This document shows positions 15,070-15,128 of a DNA stretch of 15,128 bases, one piece after another. Numbering within the stretch: the first letter of the stretch is position 1; each line of letters starts with the position of its first letter. A program made the translations under genes and the position numbers. This DNA is from Phoronis pallida (taxonomy: Eukaryota; Phoronida; Phoronidae): positions 1 to 15,128 of the forward strand of contig JAOXYC010234236.1 of the NCBI GenBank assembly GCA_028565715.1, given 5' to 3'. The notes below the pieces were generated by a model. The model worked only from the letters and a program-made list of their open reading frames with translations, was not told the DNA's origin and ran no database searches.

Positions 15070-15128
15070 TAGTTGTTTTTAGCACTTGAAGGGGGGGGGG
15101 GGGGGGTGTTTTTTTTTACCTTTTCCGG
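15070..15128. repeat. Dispersed repeat with G16 run, copy 2
   Basis: The sequence TTTTTAGCACTTGAA is followed by 16 consecutive G (15091-15106), TG, a T run and ACCTTTTCCGG at the window edge. It matches 11473-11521 except that the G run has grown from 6 to 16. Long G runs can form quadruplexes and are prone to sequencing and length errors. Confidence 0.6.

Overview
The window looks like gene-poor, AT-rich nuclear DNA of an animal. It has no long open reading frames. It does contain good GT/AG splice signals, a (TTA)n microsatellite, SINE-like tails, a decayed non-LTR retrotransposon, a decayed PIF/Harbinger transposase and many foldback MITEs. This mix fits a marine invertebrate (hemichordate, echinoderm, amphioxus, mollusc or brachiopod), but I cannot place the species from the sequence.

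Layout. Positions 1-3090 are mostly unrecognised AT-rich DNA, with a one-armed MITE relic at 457-605 and a SINE-like tail plus microsatellite at 2433-2560. Positions 3096-5800 are repeat-dense: a foldback at 3100-3263, paired GCCC-palindrome repeats, a MITE with perfect 19-bp inverted ends at 4474-4764, and an inverted repeat at 5620-5780. Positions 7359-8875 hold a reverse-strand SINE-like element, a Harbinger-derived element with a broken transposase fragment, and a 697-bp palindromic element directly beside it. Positions 9113-9194 are an 82-bp near-perfect palindrome. Positions 10382-10738 are another palindromic element flanked by TTAA. Positions 13670-14643 are a minus-strand LINE reverse transcriptase relic, cut by a 438-bp palindromic element with exact TTAA duplications.

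The only host gene I can argue for is on the plus strand. A clear exon at 14682-14793 (polypyrimidine-AG, then GTAAGT) has one reading frame open from end to end. Two upstream candidate first exons, 5418-5499 (ATG at 5490) and 12242-12326 (ATG at 12242), both end in phase 1 at good donors. Both would splice into that same frame of the 14682 exon. This suggests a gene with alternative first exons and different N-termini. The protein is not recognised and continues beyond the window.

On this model, several long foldbacks lie inside the gene's 9-kb intron and would be transcribed with it. The most distinctive pattern in the window is a set of foldbacks that begin TTAA-AG or TTAA-G and insert at TTAA. 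One is caught cleanly inside a LINE, and one sits in a target that was itself palindromic.
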